Of a DNA stretch of 64,000 nt, positions 39,897 to 50,000 are shown piece by piece; within the stretch, counting starts at the first letter, position 1; each line of letters begins with the position of its first letter. Source of the stretch: Cellulomonas sp. WB94 (GTDB taxonomy: Bacteria > Actinomycetota > Actinomycetes > Actinomycetales > Cellulomonadaceae); assembly GCF_003115775.1 (NCBI RefSeq), contig NZ_QEES01000002.1:372001-436000 (forward strand). Reading direction: 5' to 3'. The notes beneath the pieces were generated by a model, which made no database searches, was not told where the DNA came from, and saw nothing but the letters and a program-made list of their open reading frames with translations. Made by a program: the position numbers and the translations under genes.

Positions 39897-41504
39897 GTGC
39901 GACGTCCAGGATCTGCCGCAGGCGCACGGCTCACCGGGACCGCGACGACGGCCGGCATCGCCGGGGTCGCCGCGGGGGCGCTGACGCTCGGAGTGGCCGC
40001 GCTCGTCGCCGCCGTGGTGTCGCCAGCGTCGGACCCGCTCGTCGCCCTCGGCGGGACATTCATCGACGCCACGCCCGCCTGGCTCAAGAACGCCGCGGTC
40101 AGGGCGTTCGGCACGTCTGACAAGCTCGCGCTCACCGTCGGGATGCTGATCGTCGTCGCGGCGCTCGCCGCTCTGGCGGGGGTTCTTGCGCGCCGCCGGT
40201 GGGAGCTCGGTGCGGCACTCGTCGTCGCGCTCGGGGTCGTCGCCGCGATCGCCGCGGCGACGCGCCCAGGCGCCGGGTCGCTCGCACCGGCGCCGAGCCT
40301 GCTCGGCGCGGTCGTCGGGCTCCTCGCGCTGCACGCGCTGATCCGCCGGCTCCCCGCGCCTCGGCGCGCGCCCACCGCTGCACCGTCGGACGTCAACGCC
40401 GACGAGCCTCTCCCCCGCTACGCCGACCGGCGCGCGTTCCTGCGCACGACCGGGCTCGTGGCGCTCGGCGGCGTGCTCGCCGCAGTCGGCGGACGGGCCC
40501 TGGGCGCGGGACACCGCACCGTCGTCGCAGCCCGCGCCGCCCTGCGCCTGCCTGTCGCCGCACGTCAGGTGTCCCTGCCCGCCGCCGTGGGAGCGGCGCT
40601 CGACGGCGCACCCGTCGCGGGCCTCGATCCGTGGGTCACCCCGAGCACCGACTTCTACCGGATCGACACCGCGCTGACGTTCCCGGACATCGACCCCGAC
40701 ACGTGGTCGCTGCGCGTGCACGGGCTCGTCGAGCACGAGGTCACCCTGACGTTCGCCGAGCTGCTCGCAGCCGACCTCGTCGAGTCGTGGGTCACGCTCG
40801 CGTGCGTCTCGAACGAGGTCGGCGGGAACCTCGTCGGGAACGCGAAGTGGTTGGGCCTGCCCGTCCGGGAGGTGCTCGCCCGCGCCGTGCCGCACCCGGA
40901 CGCCGACATGGTCCTGTCGAGGAGCGCCGACGGGTTCACGGCCTCAACGCCGATCGAGGTGTTGACCGACTCCCGCGACGCCCTCCTCGCCGTCGGCATG
41001 AACGGCGCCCCGCTGCCGGTCCAGCACGGCTTCCCGGTGCGCATGGTCGTCCCCGGGCTGTACGGGTACGTCTCGGCGACGAAGTGGGTCGTCGACCTCG
41101 AGGTGACCCGGTTCGCGGACGCGACCGCCTACTGGACCGACCGCGGCTGGTCGGACCACGGCCCGGTCAAGACCGAGTCCCGCATCGAGGTGCCCCGCTC
41201 GGGCCCCAGCGTCACGGCCGGGCGGGTCGTGGTCGCGGGCACGGCGTGGGCGCAGCACCGAGGGGTCGTCGGCGTGGAGGTGCGGGTGGACGACGGCCTG
41301 TGGCAGGCCGCGACCCTGGCGGCGGACGGCGGCATCGACAGCTGGCGCCAGTGGGCCCTCGCGTGGGACGCGACCCCTGGCGACCACACGCTGCAGTGCC
41401 GGGCGATCGACCCCGACGGACCCCAGACCGACGAGGTCGCCGACGTGATCCCCGATGGTGCCACGGGCCTGCACACCGTCCCCGTGCACGTGAAGCCGGC
41501 CTGA
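39897..41504 (+). CDS. Membrane-anchored sulfite-oxidase-fold molybdopterin oxidoreductase
   Basis: The 535-residue protein combines about four N-terminal membrane helices (within residues 12-150), a twin-arginine-like RRAFLRTTG segment near 180, and an extracytoplasmic catalytic domain. The molybdenum-ligating Cys is in TLACVSNEVGG (about residue 302). Other family motifs are STDFYRIDTALTFPDID, GLPVREVLARAV and PGLYGYVSATKWV. A C-terminal beta domain follows. The electron acceptor and substrate are unknown, since not all members oxidise sulfite. It should depend on the molybdopterin genes at 43-59 kb. Confidence 0.85.
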   Translation: MRRPGSAAGARLTGTATTAGIAGVAAGALTLGVAALVAAVVSPASDPLVALGGTFIDATPAWLKNAAVRAFGTSDKLALTVGMLIVVAALAALAGVLARRRWELGAALVVALGVVAAIAAATRPGAGSLAPAPSLLGAVVGLLALHALIRRLPAPRRAPTAAPSDVNADEPLPRYADRRAFLRTTGLVALGGVLAAVGGRALGAGHRTVVAARAALRLPVAARQVSLPAAVGAALDGAPVAGLDPWVTPSTDFYRIDTALTFPDIDPDTWSLRVHGLVEHEVTLTFAELLAADLVESWVTLACVSNEVGGNLVGNAKWLGLPVREVLARAVPHPDADMVLSRSADGFTASTPIEVLTDSRDALLAVGMNGAPLPVQHGFPVRMVVPGLYGYVSATKWVVDLEVTRFADATAYWTDRGWSDHGPVKTESRIEVPRSGPSVTAGRVVVAGTAWAQHRGVVGVEVRVDDGLWQAATLAADGGIDSWRQWALAWDATPGDHTLQCRAIDPDGPQTDEVADVIPDGATGLHTVPVHVKPA

Positions 41505-41607
41505 CCCCGCCGGTGCCTCGCGCGCCCGTCGGCGCCCGGCTGGTTGCACACGGGGGCTCCGACCTGCGACGTTGGGGTTCCGCAGCTCCCCACGACCGGA
41601 GGCATGG

Positions 41608-42984
41608 ATGGTGACGACCCCGGTACCCGGTCCGCCGCTGCGCGTCCGCCTACCGGCGGTCAACCCCGCGGTGCTGCGGTTCCTCGCGAACGAGGCCGGG
41701 AGCGCGGTGTTCCTGCTCGCCGGGACGGTCCTCGCGCTCGTGTGGGCCAACTCGCCGTGGGCGGACACCTACACCTCCCTGTGGTCGACGACGGCCGGGT
41801 TCCACGTGGGCTCGATCGGCCTCGACCTCGACCTGCACCACTGGGTCAACGACGCAGCGATGGCCGTCTTCTTCCTCGTCGTCGGGCTCGAGATCAACCG
41901 CGAGGTCACCAGCGGGGAGCTGCGGTCCCGGCGCACCGTCGCCGTCCCCGCGCTCGGCGCGCTCGGCGGACTGCTCGTCCCGGCACTGATCTACCTCGCC
42001 TTCAACGCCGGTACCGACGCGGCCCACGGGTGGGGCATCGTGATGTCGACCGACACCGCGTTCCTCGTCGGGATCCTCGCGCTGTTCGGCCCCGCATGCC
42101 CCGACCGCCTCCGCCTGTTCCTTCTGACGCTCGCGATCGTCGACGACATCGGTGCGATCACCGTGATGGCGGTCTTCTACACGAAGCACGTCGACCTGGT
42201 GGCGCTCGCCCTGGCCGGGCTCGTCGTCGTCGCGATCCTGGCGATGCGGTGGCTGGGCGTCTGGCAGCTCGCGCCCTACGTGCTCGCGGCCGTCGCGCTG
42301 TGGCTCGCGGTCCAGTCGTCCGGCGTGCACCCGACGCTCGCGGGCGTGCTCATCGGGCTGCTCCTCCCGTCGCGGCGGTCCCGACGCGAGGAGGTCGAGG
42401 ACGTCGTCCGGTTCGCGAAGCGGCTCGCGCACGACACGTCGGCGGAGCGCGAGCACCTGACCGAGCTCGCCGCGCGGGCCGCCGTGCCGCCGAGCGACCG
42501 TCTGCAGCGCGTGCTGCACCCGTGGAGCGCCTACGTCGTCGTCCCCGTGTTCGGGCTCGCGAACGCCGGGGTGCGGCTCGACCCGGAGACGCTGCGGTCG
42601 GCCGCGTCCTCGTCGGTGACGATCGGCGTCGCCGTCGCACTGGTGGCCGGCAACACGATCGGGATCTTCGGCGCGTCGACCCTGGCCATCCGTGTCGGGC
42701 TCGGTGTCCTGCCCGGTCGGGTGCGGTACGGGCACCTGCTCGGCGGCGCCGTGCTGGCCGGGATCGGGTTCACGATCTCACTGTTCATCGCGGACCTCGC
42801 CTTCACCGACGCCGCCCTGGTCGAGCAGGCCAAGATCGGCGTGCTCGCCGGGTCGCTCGTCGCCGCGGTGCTCGGCTCGGTGCTGCTGCGGATCCTCGGC
42901 GAACGCCTGCCGCTGTGCTCGCCCGAGTCCGACGGGCCGCCACCGTCCCTGCCGCCGCGGCCGTGGGTGGCGCCCGCGACGTGA
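41608..42984 (+). CDS. nhaA: Na+/H+ antiporter NhaA
   Basis: NhaA exchanges sodium for protons for pH and salt homeostasis. The 458-residue protein has around twelve membrane segments. The conserved aspartates are in MSTDTAFLVGILALFG (about 147) and the catalytic pair in LAIVDDIGAITVMAVFY (about 175). The GFTISLFIADLAF motif near the C-terminus is typical. I chose MVTTPVPG because GGAGG lies 5 nt before that ATG. The frame extends 12 codons further upstream. The tail is Pro-rich. Confidence 0.92.
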   Translation: MVTTPVPGPPLRVRLPAVNPAVLRFLANEAGSAVFLLAGTVLALVWANSPWADTYTSLWSTTAGFHVGSIGLDLDLHHWVNDAAMAVFFLVVGLEINREVTSGELRSRRTVAVPALGALGGLLVPALIYLAFNAGTDAAHGWGIVMSTDTAFLVGILALFGPACPDRLRLFLLTLAIVDDIGAITVMAVFYTKHVDLVALALAGLVVVAILAMRWLGVWQLAPYVLAAVALWLAVQSSGVHPTLAGVLIGLLLPSRRSRREEVEDVVRFAKRLAHDTSAEREHLTELAARAAVPPSDRLQRVLHPWSAYVVVPVFGLANAGVRLDPETLRSAASSSVTIGVAVALVAGNTIGIFGASTLAIRVGLGVLPGRVRYGHLLGGAVLAGIGFTISLFIADLAFTDAALVEQAKIGVLAGSLVAAVLGSVLLRILGERLPLCSPESDGPPPSLPPRPWVAPAT

Positions 42985-42990
42985 GCCCGG

Positions 42991-43488
42991 TCAGCCGGCG
43001 GTCGTCGCAGCGACGAGCGCGTCGAGCTCGGCCGGTCCGCGGTACCGGACCCCGTCGATGAACAGCGTCGGGGTACCGCGGACGTCGTGGGCCAGACCCT
43101 CGGTGTAGTCGGCCTCCACGACGTCGGCGAACACCTGCGCGCCCTCGCCGGCCACCTGGGCCGGGTCGAGGCCGAGCGTGACCGCGTAGTCGCGGAGGTC
43201 GGCGTCGGCCAGGTGGTCCTGGTGGGCGAAGAGCAGGTCGTGCATCTCCCAGAACAGGCCGTGGGTCCCGGCGGCCTCGGCCGCGAGCGCGGCGGTCAGC
43301 GCGTGGGGGTGGACCTCGAACAGCGGGAAGTGCTTCCAGACGAGACGCACGCGCCCGTCGGAACGCTCGACCAGCGCGCGCAGGAGGGGGGCCGCCGCCC
43401 GGCAGTACGGGCACTCGAGGTCGCCGTGCTCGACCACCGTGACCGGCGCGTCGAGCCGTCCGAGCACATGCCTCGCGTCGTCAGCCAT
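42991..43488 (-). CDS. DsbA-family thioredoxin-fold protein, cytoplasmic
   Basis: The 165-residue protein has the redox motif CPYC in HGDLECPYCRAA near residue 30 and the cis-Pro loop RGTPTLFIDG near 142, both diagnostic of DsbA-like thioredoxins. No signal peptide or membrane anchor is present, so it acts in the cytosol. Such proteins often follow nhaA and are sometimes fused to it, which fits the 6-nt gap between the convergent stops. The start could be 43488, 43497 or 43500. A CATGAT hexamer 7 nt before 43488 favours that choice. Confidence 0.83.
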   Translation of the reverse strand: MADDARHVLGRLDAPVTVVEHGDLECPYCRAAAPLLRALVERSDGRVRLVWKHFPLFEVHPHALTAALAAEAAGTHGLFWEMHDLLFAHQDHLADADLRDYAVTLGLDPAQVAGEGAQVFADVVEADYTEGLAHDVRGTPTLFIDGVRYRGPAELDALVAATTAG

Positions 43489-43533
43489 GGCGCTCATCAT
43501 GGCAGCGGTTCCGCGTCGTCGGTCCCCTCGTCG

Positions 43534-43539
43534 TAGCCT
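43534..43539 (+). promoter_or_regulatory. moaE: -10 element of moaE, leaderless (TAGCCT)
   Basis: TAGCCT, 6 nt, then GTG at 43546. The spacing selects 43546 over the GTG at 43543. Confidence 0.5.
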
Positions 43540-43545
43540 GGCGTG

Positions 43546-43968
43546 GTGACGACCATCCTTGCCCGCATCGCTGACACCGACCTCGACGTCTCAGCCCACC
43601 TCGCAGCCGTCGGGGACCGGCGCGCGGGCGCCGTGGCGACCTTCGTCGGGCAGGTCCGGGACCACGACCCCGACGCCGACGGCCAGGTCACGGCGCTCGA
43701 GTACTCCGCCCACCCGGACGCAGAGCTGGTGCTGCGCCGGATCTGCACCGAGCTGGCGGCGGACCCCGAGGTGCTCGGCATCGCGGTGTCCCATCGGACG
43801 GGTGCGCTCGCTGTCGGCGACCTCGCGATCGTCGCGTGCGTCGCGACGGCGCACCGGGCGCTCGGGTTCGACGTGTGCCGTGAGCTCGTCGAACGGGTCA
43901 AGACCGAGGTGCCGATCTGGAAGCGGCAGAAGCTCGCGGACGGCACTCACACGTGGGTCGGTCTCTGA
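43546..43968 (+). CDS. moaE: Molybdopterin synthase catalytic subunit MoaE
   Basis: MoaE with MoaD converts cPMP to molybdopterin. The 140-residue protein shows RRAGAVATFVGQVRDHD (about 26), LEYSAHPDAE, and the active-site Lys/Arg region HRALGFDVCRELVERVKTEV followed by PIWKRQ. It is separated from the other mo genes by the nar operon and converges on narI, so the cofactor gene borders its main consumer. Confidence 0.93.
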   Translation: MTTILARIADTDLDVSAHLAAVGDRRAGAVATFVGQVRDHDPDADGQVTALEYSAHPDAELVLRRICTELAADPEVLGIAVSHRTGALAVGDLAIVACVATAHRALGFDVCRELVERVKTEVPIWKRQKLADGTHTWVGL

Positions 43969-43998
43969 CCGCGGCCCGGGCCTGACCGGTCGGGCGCG

Positions 43999-44748
43999 TC
44001 AGCGCACCCGTGTGCCCGGACGTTCCACGCGCTCCCAGCCGCGGCGCGTCGAGCGCGTCCCGAGCCGCTCGTCCCGCGACCGGTAGACCACGTACGGCCG
44101 TGTGAGGTAGCCGAGCGGCGCCGAGAACACGTGCACCAGCCGCGTGAACGGCCACAGCGCGAACATCAGGTTCGCCGAGACCACGTGCACCTGGAACGCG
44201 AGCGGGACGCCCGACATCAGCGACGCGTCCGGGCGCAGCGTGAGGATCGAGCGCAGCCACGGTGAGACGGAGCCCCGGTAGTCGTAGCCCGCGCCGAGGA
44301 TCTGGTGCTGGAGCACGGCCAGTGCCCCGAAGCCGAGCGTGGCCGCGAGGACCACGTACATGGTCTTGTCCATGCGCGTCGTCGCGTTGAAGACGGGCGC
44401 GACGGTCCGACGGCGGTAGATGAGGATCACGAGCCCGGCGACCGTCAGCGCCGCGGCGAACGACCCGAGCACCGTGGCGCCCAGGTGGTACACGTGCTCG
44501 TGGATGCCGATCGCGTCGAGCCACGTGGCCGGCACGAGGAGCCCGACGGCGTGCCCGCCGGCGACCATGAGGATGCCGACGTGGAACATCGGCGACCCGG
44601 CCCGCAGCAGCCGGTTCTCGTACAGCTGGGACGACCGCGTCGTCCAGCCGAACTGGTCGTAGCGGTAGCGCCACACGTGCCCGACGACGAACACCGCGAT
44701 GGCGGCGTACGGCAGCGCAACCCACAGCACCGCGTCCAGTGCGCTCAT
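43999..44748 (-). CDS. narI: Respiratory nitrate reductase gamma subunit NarI
   Basis: NarI is the diheme cytochrome b membrane anchor that oxidises menaquinol and passes electrons to NarH. The 249-residue protein has five membrane segments. Heme-ligand histidines are expected in PMFHVGILMVAGGHAVGLL and VVSANLMFALWPFTRLVHVF. The cytoplasmic C-terminus has YVVYRSRDERLG. It overlaps narJ by 4 nt. The tail beyond RRGW is slightly longer than usual. Confidence 0.93.
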   Translation of the reverse strand: MSALDAVLWVALPYAAIAVFVVGHVWRYRYDQFGWTTRSSQLYENRLLRAGSPMFHVGILMVAGGHAVGLLVPATWLDAIGIHEHVYHLGATVLGSFAAALTVAGLVILIYRRRTVAPVFNATTRMDKTMYVVLAATLGFGALAVLQHQILGAGYDYRGSVSPWLRSILTLRPDASLMSGVPLAFQVHVVSANLMFALWPFTRLVHVFSAPLGYLTRPYVVYRSRDERLGTRSTRRGWERVERPGTRVR

Positions 44749-45425
44749 CGACGGACCTCCACGTCCTGCGCGCCACCCGGCGCGAACGGTTCGAGCGGAC
44801 CCATCGCCGACAGGCCGACCATCTCGGTCGGCGGTCCGGCGCTGATGAGCTCGAGGTAGCGGCGCTCGGTCTCGGCGTCCACGGGGGGCAGCGTCAGGCA
44901 GACCGCCTCGATGATGTCGGCGTACGGGCTGCCGACCCCGGCGACGGCCGACCGCAGCACCTCGAGGCCCTGCCGGTGCGTCGCGAGCAGGCCGCCCGCG
45001 ATCGTCGCGTCGCCCCGCGCGGAGAACTCGAGCACGACGGGCAGGTAGTCGGGCAGCTCGCCGTCCTCGACGACCCAGCCCGCGGCGCGGTACGCCTCGA
45101 CGAACGCGACGAGCGACATGCCCCGGCGGCGGGTGTCCCCCGCACCGAAGTACGTGAGGTAGAGCGCGCACTTGCGCTTGAGGTCGAACGTCGCGACGTA
45201 GTGCGCCGGGAGGTCCGGGTGCACGGCGGCCGCGTCGAGGAAGCGCTCGAAGCGCATCCGGACCGCGCCGGGCAGCGCACCGACCGCAGCGCGGACGTCG
45301 TCGTACCGCGCAAGGACGTCGGCCGAGGGGTAGTCGAGCAGGATCGACGCGGCCATGTGCGCGACCGCGCGGCCGTGGGCGTCCAGCCGGACGGGGACGA
45401 CGGGGGCGAGGACCGGGGTCTTCAT
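44745..45425 (-). CDS. narJ: Nitrate reductase assembly chaperone NarJ
   Basis: NarJ helps insert the molybdenum cofactor into NarG before membrane docking and is not part of the final enzyme. The 226-residue all-helical protein has SILLDYPSADVL near residue 30 and HYVATFDLKRKCALYLTYF near 75, both typical of the TorD/NarJ family. It shares one base with narH (TGATG) and overlaps narI by 4 nt. Confidence 0.92.
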   Translation of the reverse strand: MKTPVLAPVVPVRLDAHGRAVAHMAASILLDYPSADVLARYDDVRAAVGALPGAVRMRFERFLDAAAVHPDLPAHYVATFDLKRKCALYLTYFGAGDTRRRGMSLVAFVEAYRAAGWVVEDGELPDYLPVVLEFSARGDATIAGGLLATHRQGLEVLRSAVAGVGSPYADIIEAVCLTLPPVDAETERRYLELISAGPPTEMVGLSAMGPLEPFAPGGAQDVEVRR

Positions 45426-47095
45426 CAGACCTCACCGCCCTGGTTGCCCGTAGACGGCGGGAACAGCCCGTTGGGCGTGCCGTTGCCGTCCCAGTTGAGC
45501 AGGTTGACGCGACCCGAACCGCCGGTCGGGGTCGACGGGCCGTCGCTCGTCTGGCGGTCCTTGAGCGCGTGGAACGTCTCGACCGCGACGGGCACGGGCG
45601 AGCCGCTCGACGAGCCGAACGGGCCCGCGCCACCCATGCCGGGACCGCCCTCGAAGTCGAGCGAGCAGCTCGCGCCGAGCTCCTCGAGCTTGGCCGCGGT
45701 CTCGGCGTGCGCGGACGGGATGACGTAGCGGTCCTCGTACTTCGCGATCGCGAGCAGCCGGTACATCTCCTCGACCTCGACGCCCGTCATGCCGACGGCC
45801 GTGGCGATCCGCTCGTCGCGCTCGTTGTCGAGGTTGATGCCGCGCATGTACGAGCGCATGGCCGCGAGACGTCGCAGCGTGGCGGCCACCGGGGCGACGT
45901 CGCCCGCGGAGAACAGCCCGGCGAGGTACTCGAGCGGGATCCGCAGCTTGTCGATCGCCGCGAACAGCGTCCGCGCGTCTTCCCCGTCGCTGCCCGTGCT
46001 CGTGATGATGTCGACGACCGGCGACAGCGGCGGGATGTACCAGACCATCGGCATCGTGCGGTACTCGGGGTGCAGCGGGAGGGCCACCCGGTACTTCTGG
46101 ATGAGCGCCCAGATCGGGCTGCGCTGCGCGGCGTCGATCCAGTCGCGCGGGATGTCTGCGGCCTCGGCGGCCGCGACGACCGCCGGGTCCATGGGGTCGA
46201 GGAACACCGAGCGCTGCGACTCGAGGAGGTCCTTGTCATCCTCGACGCTCGCAGCCTCGAGGACCTTGTCGGCGTCGTACAGGATCAGGCCGATGTACCG
46301 CAGCCGCCCGACGCACGTCTCCGCGCACACCGTCGGCAGCCCGACCTCGAGGCGCGGGTAGCAGAACGTGCACTTCTCGGCCTTGCCGGTCTTGTGGTTG
46401 AAGTAGACCTTCTTGTACGGGCACCCCGACACGCACATGCGCCATCCGCGGCACGCGTCCTGGTCGACGAGCACGATGCCGTCCTCGACGCGCTTGTACA
46501 TCGCACCGGACGGGCACGACGCGACGCACGACGGGTTGAGGCAGTGCTCGCAGATGCGCGGCAGGTAGAACATGAAGGTCTCGTCGAACTCCATCTTCAC
46601 GTGCTCGCTCATCGTGGCGAGGATGGGGTCGTCCGCGGCGGTCTCCTGCGACCCGCCGAGGTCGTCGTCCCAGTTGGCCGACCAGCCGATCTTCATGTTC
46701 TTGCCGGTCAGCAGCGACTTCGGACGCGCGACCGGGGTGTGCTCGCCCTGCGGCGCGGACAGCAGCACGTCGTAGTCGTACGTCCACGGCTCGTAGTAGT
46801 CCTGCAGCGAGGGCAGGTTCGGGTTGGAGAAGATCCGCGCGAGCTTGGCGAACCGTCCGCCGGCCCGCAGTCGCAGGCGTCCGCGCTTGGTGCGCGTCCA
46901 GCCGCCCTCCCACCGGTCCTGGTCCTCGTACGAGCGCGGGTAGCCGAGCCCCGGGCGCGTCTCGACGTTGTTGAACCACACGTACTCGACGCCGGTGCGG
47001 TTCGTCCACGCCTGCTTGCACGTGACCGAGCAGGTGTGGCACCCGATGCACTTGTCGAGGTTCATGACCATCGCCATCTGAGCCATCACACGCAT
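45425..47095 (-). CDS. narH: Respiratory nitrate reductase beta subunit NarH
   Basis: NarH wires electrons from NarI hemes to NarG through four Fe-S clusters. The 556-residue protein shows the expected groups: CIGCHTCSVTCKQAW near 15, CEHCLNPSCVASCP near 182, CRGWRMCVSGCPYKKV near 215, where Trp replaces one Cys as in the [3Fe-4S] site, and CTFCYPRLEVGLPTVCAETC near 242. The C-terminal 60 residues are Gly/Ser/Pro-rich. Its ATG shares a base with the narG stop. Confidence 0.94.
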   Translation of the reverse strand: MRVMAQMAMVMNLDKCIGCHTCSVTCKQAWTNRTGVEYVWFNNVETRPGLGYPRSYEDQDRWEGGWTRTKRGRLRLRAGGRFAKLARIFSNPNLPSLQDYYEPWTYDYDVLLSAPQGEHTPVARPKSLLTGKNMKIGWSANWDDDLGGSQETAADDPILATMSEHVKMEFDETFMFYLPRICEHCLNPSCVASCPSGAMYKRVEDGIVLVDQDACRGWRMCVSGCPYKKVYFNHKTGKAEKCTFCYPRLEVGLPTVCAETCVGRLRYIGLILYDADKVLEAASVEDDKDLLESQRSVFLDPMDPAVVAAAEAADIPRDWIDAAQRSPIWALIQKYRVALPLHPEYRTMPMVWYIPPLSPVVDIITSTGSDGEDARTLFAAIDKLRIPLEYLAGLFSAGDVAPVAATLRRLAAMRSYMRGINLDNERDERIATAVGMTGVEVEEMYRLLAIAKYEDRYVIPSAHAETAAKLEELGASCSLDFEGGPGMGGAGPFGSSSGSPVPVAVETFHALKDRQTSDGPSTPTGGSGRVNLLNWDGNGTPNGLFPPSTGNQGGEV

Positions 47096-50000
47096 CAGTA
47101 CTCGACCTCCTGGCTGCGGCGACGGATCGTCGTCACCTCGTCACGCTGGTTGCCCGTCGGGCCGAGGTAGTTGAACGCGAAAGACAGCTGCGCGTAGCCA
47201 CCGATGAGGTGGCTCGGCTTGAGCAGCACGCGCGTCAACGAGTTGTGGATGCCGCCACGCAGGCCCGAGGTCTCGGAGCGGGGTACATCCACCGTGCGGT
47301 CCTTCGCGTGGTACATGTACACCGTTCCCTCGGGCATGCGGTGGGAGACGATCGCCCGCGCGACGACGACGCCGTTGCGGTTGTACGCCTCGACCCACTC
47401 GTTGTCCTTGACGCCGATCCGGTCGGCGTCGAGCGGCGACATCCAGATCGTCGGGCCGCCACGGGACAGCGAGAGCATGAAGAGGTTGTCCTGGTACTCG
47501 GAGTGGATCGACCACTTCGAGTGCGGGGTCAGGTAGCGCACCGTGACCTCGGCCATGCCTGCCGACCCGGGCGCGCCGCTCGGGTCGGTCGTCCCGAGGG
47601 CCTGGTCGCCGAACAGCCGGTGCATGTCGAGCGGCGGCCGGAACACGGGCAGCTGCTCGCCGAGCTCGACCATCCAGTCGTGGTCGAGGTAGAAGTGCTG
47701 GCGGCCGGTGAGCGTGTGCCAGGGCTTGAGCCGCTCGACGTTGATCGCGAACGCGGTATACCGGCGTCCGCCGTGCTCGGACCCCGACCACTCGGGGCTC
47801 GTGATGACGGCCACCGGACGCGACTGCACGTCGGGGAACGTCACGCGCTTGCCCTCGTGGTCCCGCGAGAGGTCCGCGAGCCGCATGCCGCTCTGGTGCT
47901 CGACGCGCTCGAACCCCTGCGTCGCGAGCCGACCGTTCGTCGTGCCCGACAGCGCGAGGATCATCTCGCAGACCTGCACGTCCCGGGTGAGCAGTGGCCG
48001 GCCCGCGGCGACCCCGGTCGCGACCGTGCCGTTGACCCGGCCGAGCTCGGCGACCTCGACGTCGGGCGTGAACGTGACGCCCTTGGTGACCATGCCCTTG
48101 GCGGCGAGCGGGCCGAGGGCACCCCACTTCGCCGCGAGAGCGGGGTAGTCGCGCTCGACGACGACGAGCTTCGCCATCGTCACGCCCGGGATCAGGTCGC
48201 CGTCCGGTCCGCCCGGCATCGCGCCGACCGTCCCGTGCGGGTTCGCCATCTCGTCCGTCGTGTCGTGGAGCAGCGGGACCGCGACGAGATCCTTGCGGAC
48301 CCCGAGGTGCTCGACCGACATCTCGGAGACGAGCCGCGCGAGCGTGCCGAACGTGTCGAAGTCCGTGCGGGTCTGCCACGGGGGGAGATCGCCGGGTTGA
48401 ACGAGTGCACGAACGGGTGCATGTCGGTGCTCGAGAGGTCGTGCTTCTCGTACCAGGTCGCGGCCGGGAGGACGACGTCGGAGAACAGCGTCGTCGACGT
48501 CATCCGGAAGTCCGACGTCACGAGGAGGTCGAGCTTGCCCTCGGGCGCCTCGTCGTGCCACGTCATCGACACGGGCCGGCGGCCCGGACCGGCCGGCTCG
48601 GCGCGCACGGCCGAGTCGGTGCCGAGCAGGTGCTTGAGGAAGTACTCGTTGCCCTTGCCCGACGAGCCGAGGATGTTGGCCCGCCAGACCGACAGGACGC
48701 GCGGGAAGTTCTCGGGCGCGTCCGGGTCCTCGACCGCGTAGTGCAGGCGGCCGGCCCGCAGCTCGTCGACGACGTACGCGGCCGGGTCCATGCCCGCGGC
48801 CTCGGCGTCGTCCACGAGCGTGAGCGGGTTGCGGTCGAACGTCGGGTAGCTGGGCATCCAGCCGCGCTTGGTGGACTCCACGAGGCAGTCGGCGGTCGTG
48901 CGTCCCGCGAAGGCGCCCGTGGCGAGCGGGCTCGCGAGCGCGTCGGCGGGCAGCCCGTCGTAGCGCCACTGGTCCGTCGCGAGGTACCAGAACGCGGTGC
49001 CGATCATCTGGCGCGGCGGACGCACCCAGTCCAGGCCGAACGCGTACTGCGTGAACCCCGTGAGCGGCCGCACCTTCTCCTGGCCGACGTAGTGCGCCCA
49101 GCCGCCGCCGTTGACGCCCTGGCAGCCCGTCATGGCCGTGAGCGCGAGGAACGCCCGGTAGATCGTGTCGGAGTGGAACCAGTGGTTGGTACCGGCGCCC
49201 ATGACGATCATCGACCGACCGCCCGAGCGCTCCGCGTTGTCGGCGAACTCGCGTCCGATCCGCTCGGCAGCGGCCGCGGGGACGCCCGTGAGCTCCTCCT
49301 GCCACGCCGGCGTGCCGGGGCTCGACGCGTCGTCGTACCCCGTCGGCCACGTGCCGGGCAGGCCCTCGCGGCCGACGCCGTACTGCGCGAGCAGCAGGTC
49401 GAACACCGTCGTCACCAGCCGGTCGCCGAGGCGCTGCACGGGAACGCCGCGGCGTACGACCCCCGCGCCGCCCTCGTGCTCGTGGCCGGCCTTCGGGGCG
49501 ACGTCGAAGCGCGGGAGGTCGACCACGACGCTCGCGCCGTCGTACGTCGGCGACTCCGCGATCGACATGAGCGGCACGACGTCGCCCAGGTCGAGGTTCC
49601 AGCGGCCCGCGTTCTGCTCGCCGAACCGGTGCCCGAGCGACCCGTTCGGGACGACCGGTGTGCCGTCCGCGTCGAGCAGGACGGTCTTGAACGCGTCCTC
49701 GGTCCGCGCCCCGCCTTCAGGCACGAGCCCGTCGACCTGGTCGGCCGTCACGAACTTGCCGGGCACGTAGCCGTCGCCGCGCGGCGTGAGCTCGATGAGG
49801 TACGGCGCGTCCGTGTAGCGCTGCATGTACGCCTGGAACGGCTCGCTGCGTCGCTCGACGAAGAACTCGCGCAGCACCACGTGGCCCATCGACAGCGCGA
49901 GCGCACCGTCGGTGCCGGGCTGCGCCGCGAGCCACTCGTCGGCGAACTTCGTCGAGTCCGCGTAGTCGGGCGAGACGACGACGACCTTCTGCCCGCGGTA

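Noticed and set aside
41572-41607. NhaA start at 41572
   Set aside because: A clear GGAGG lies just before the ATG at 41608, and the extra 12 residues are not family-like.
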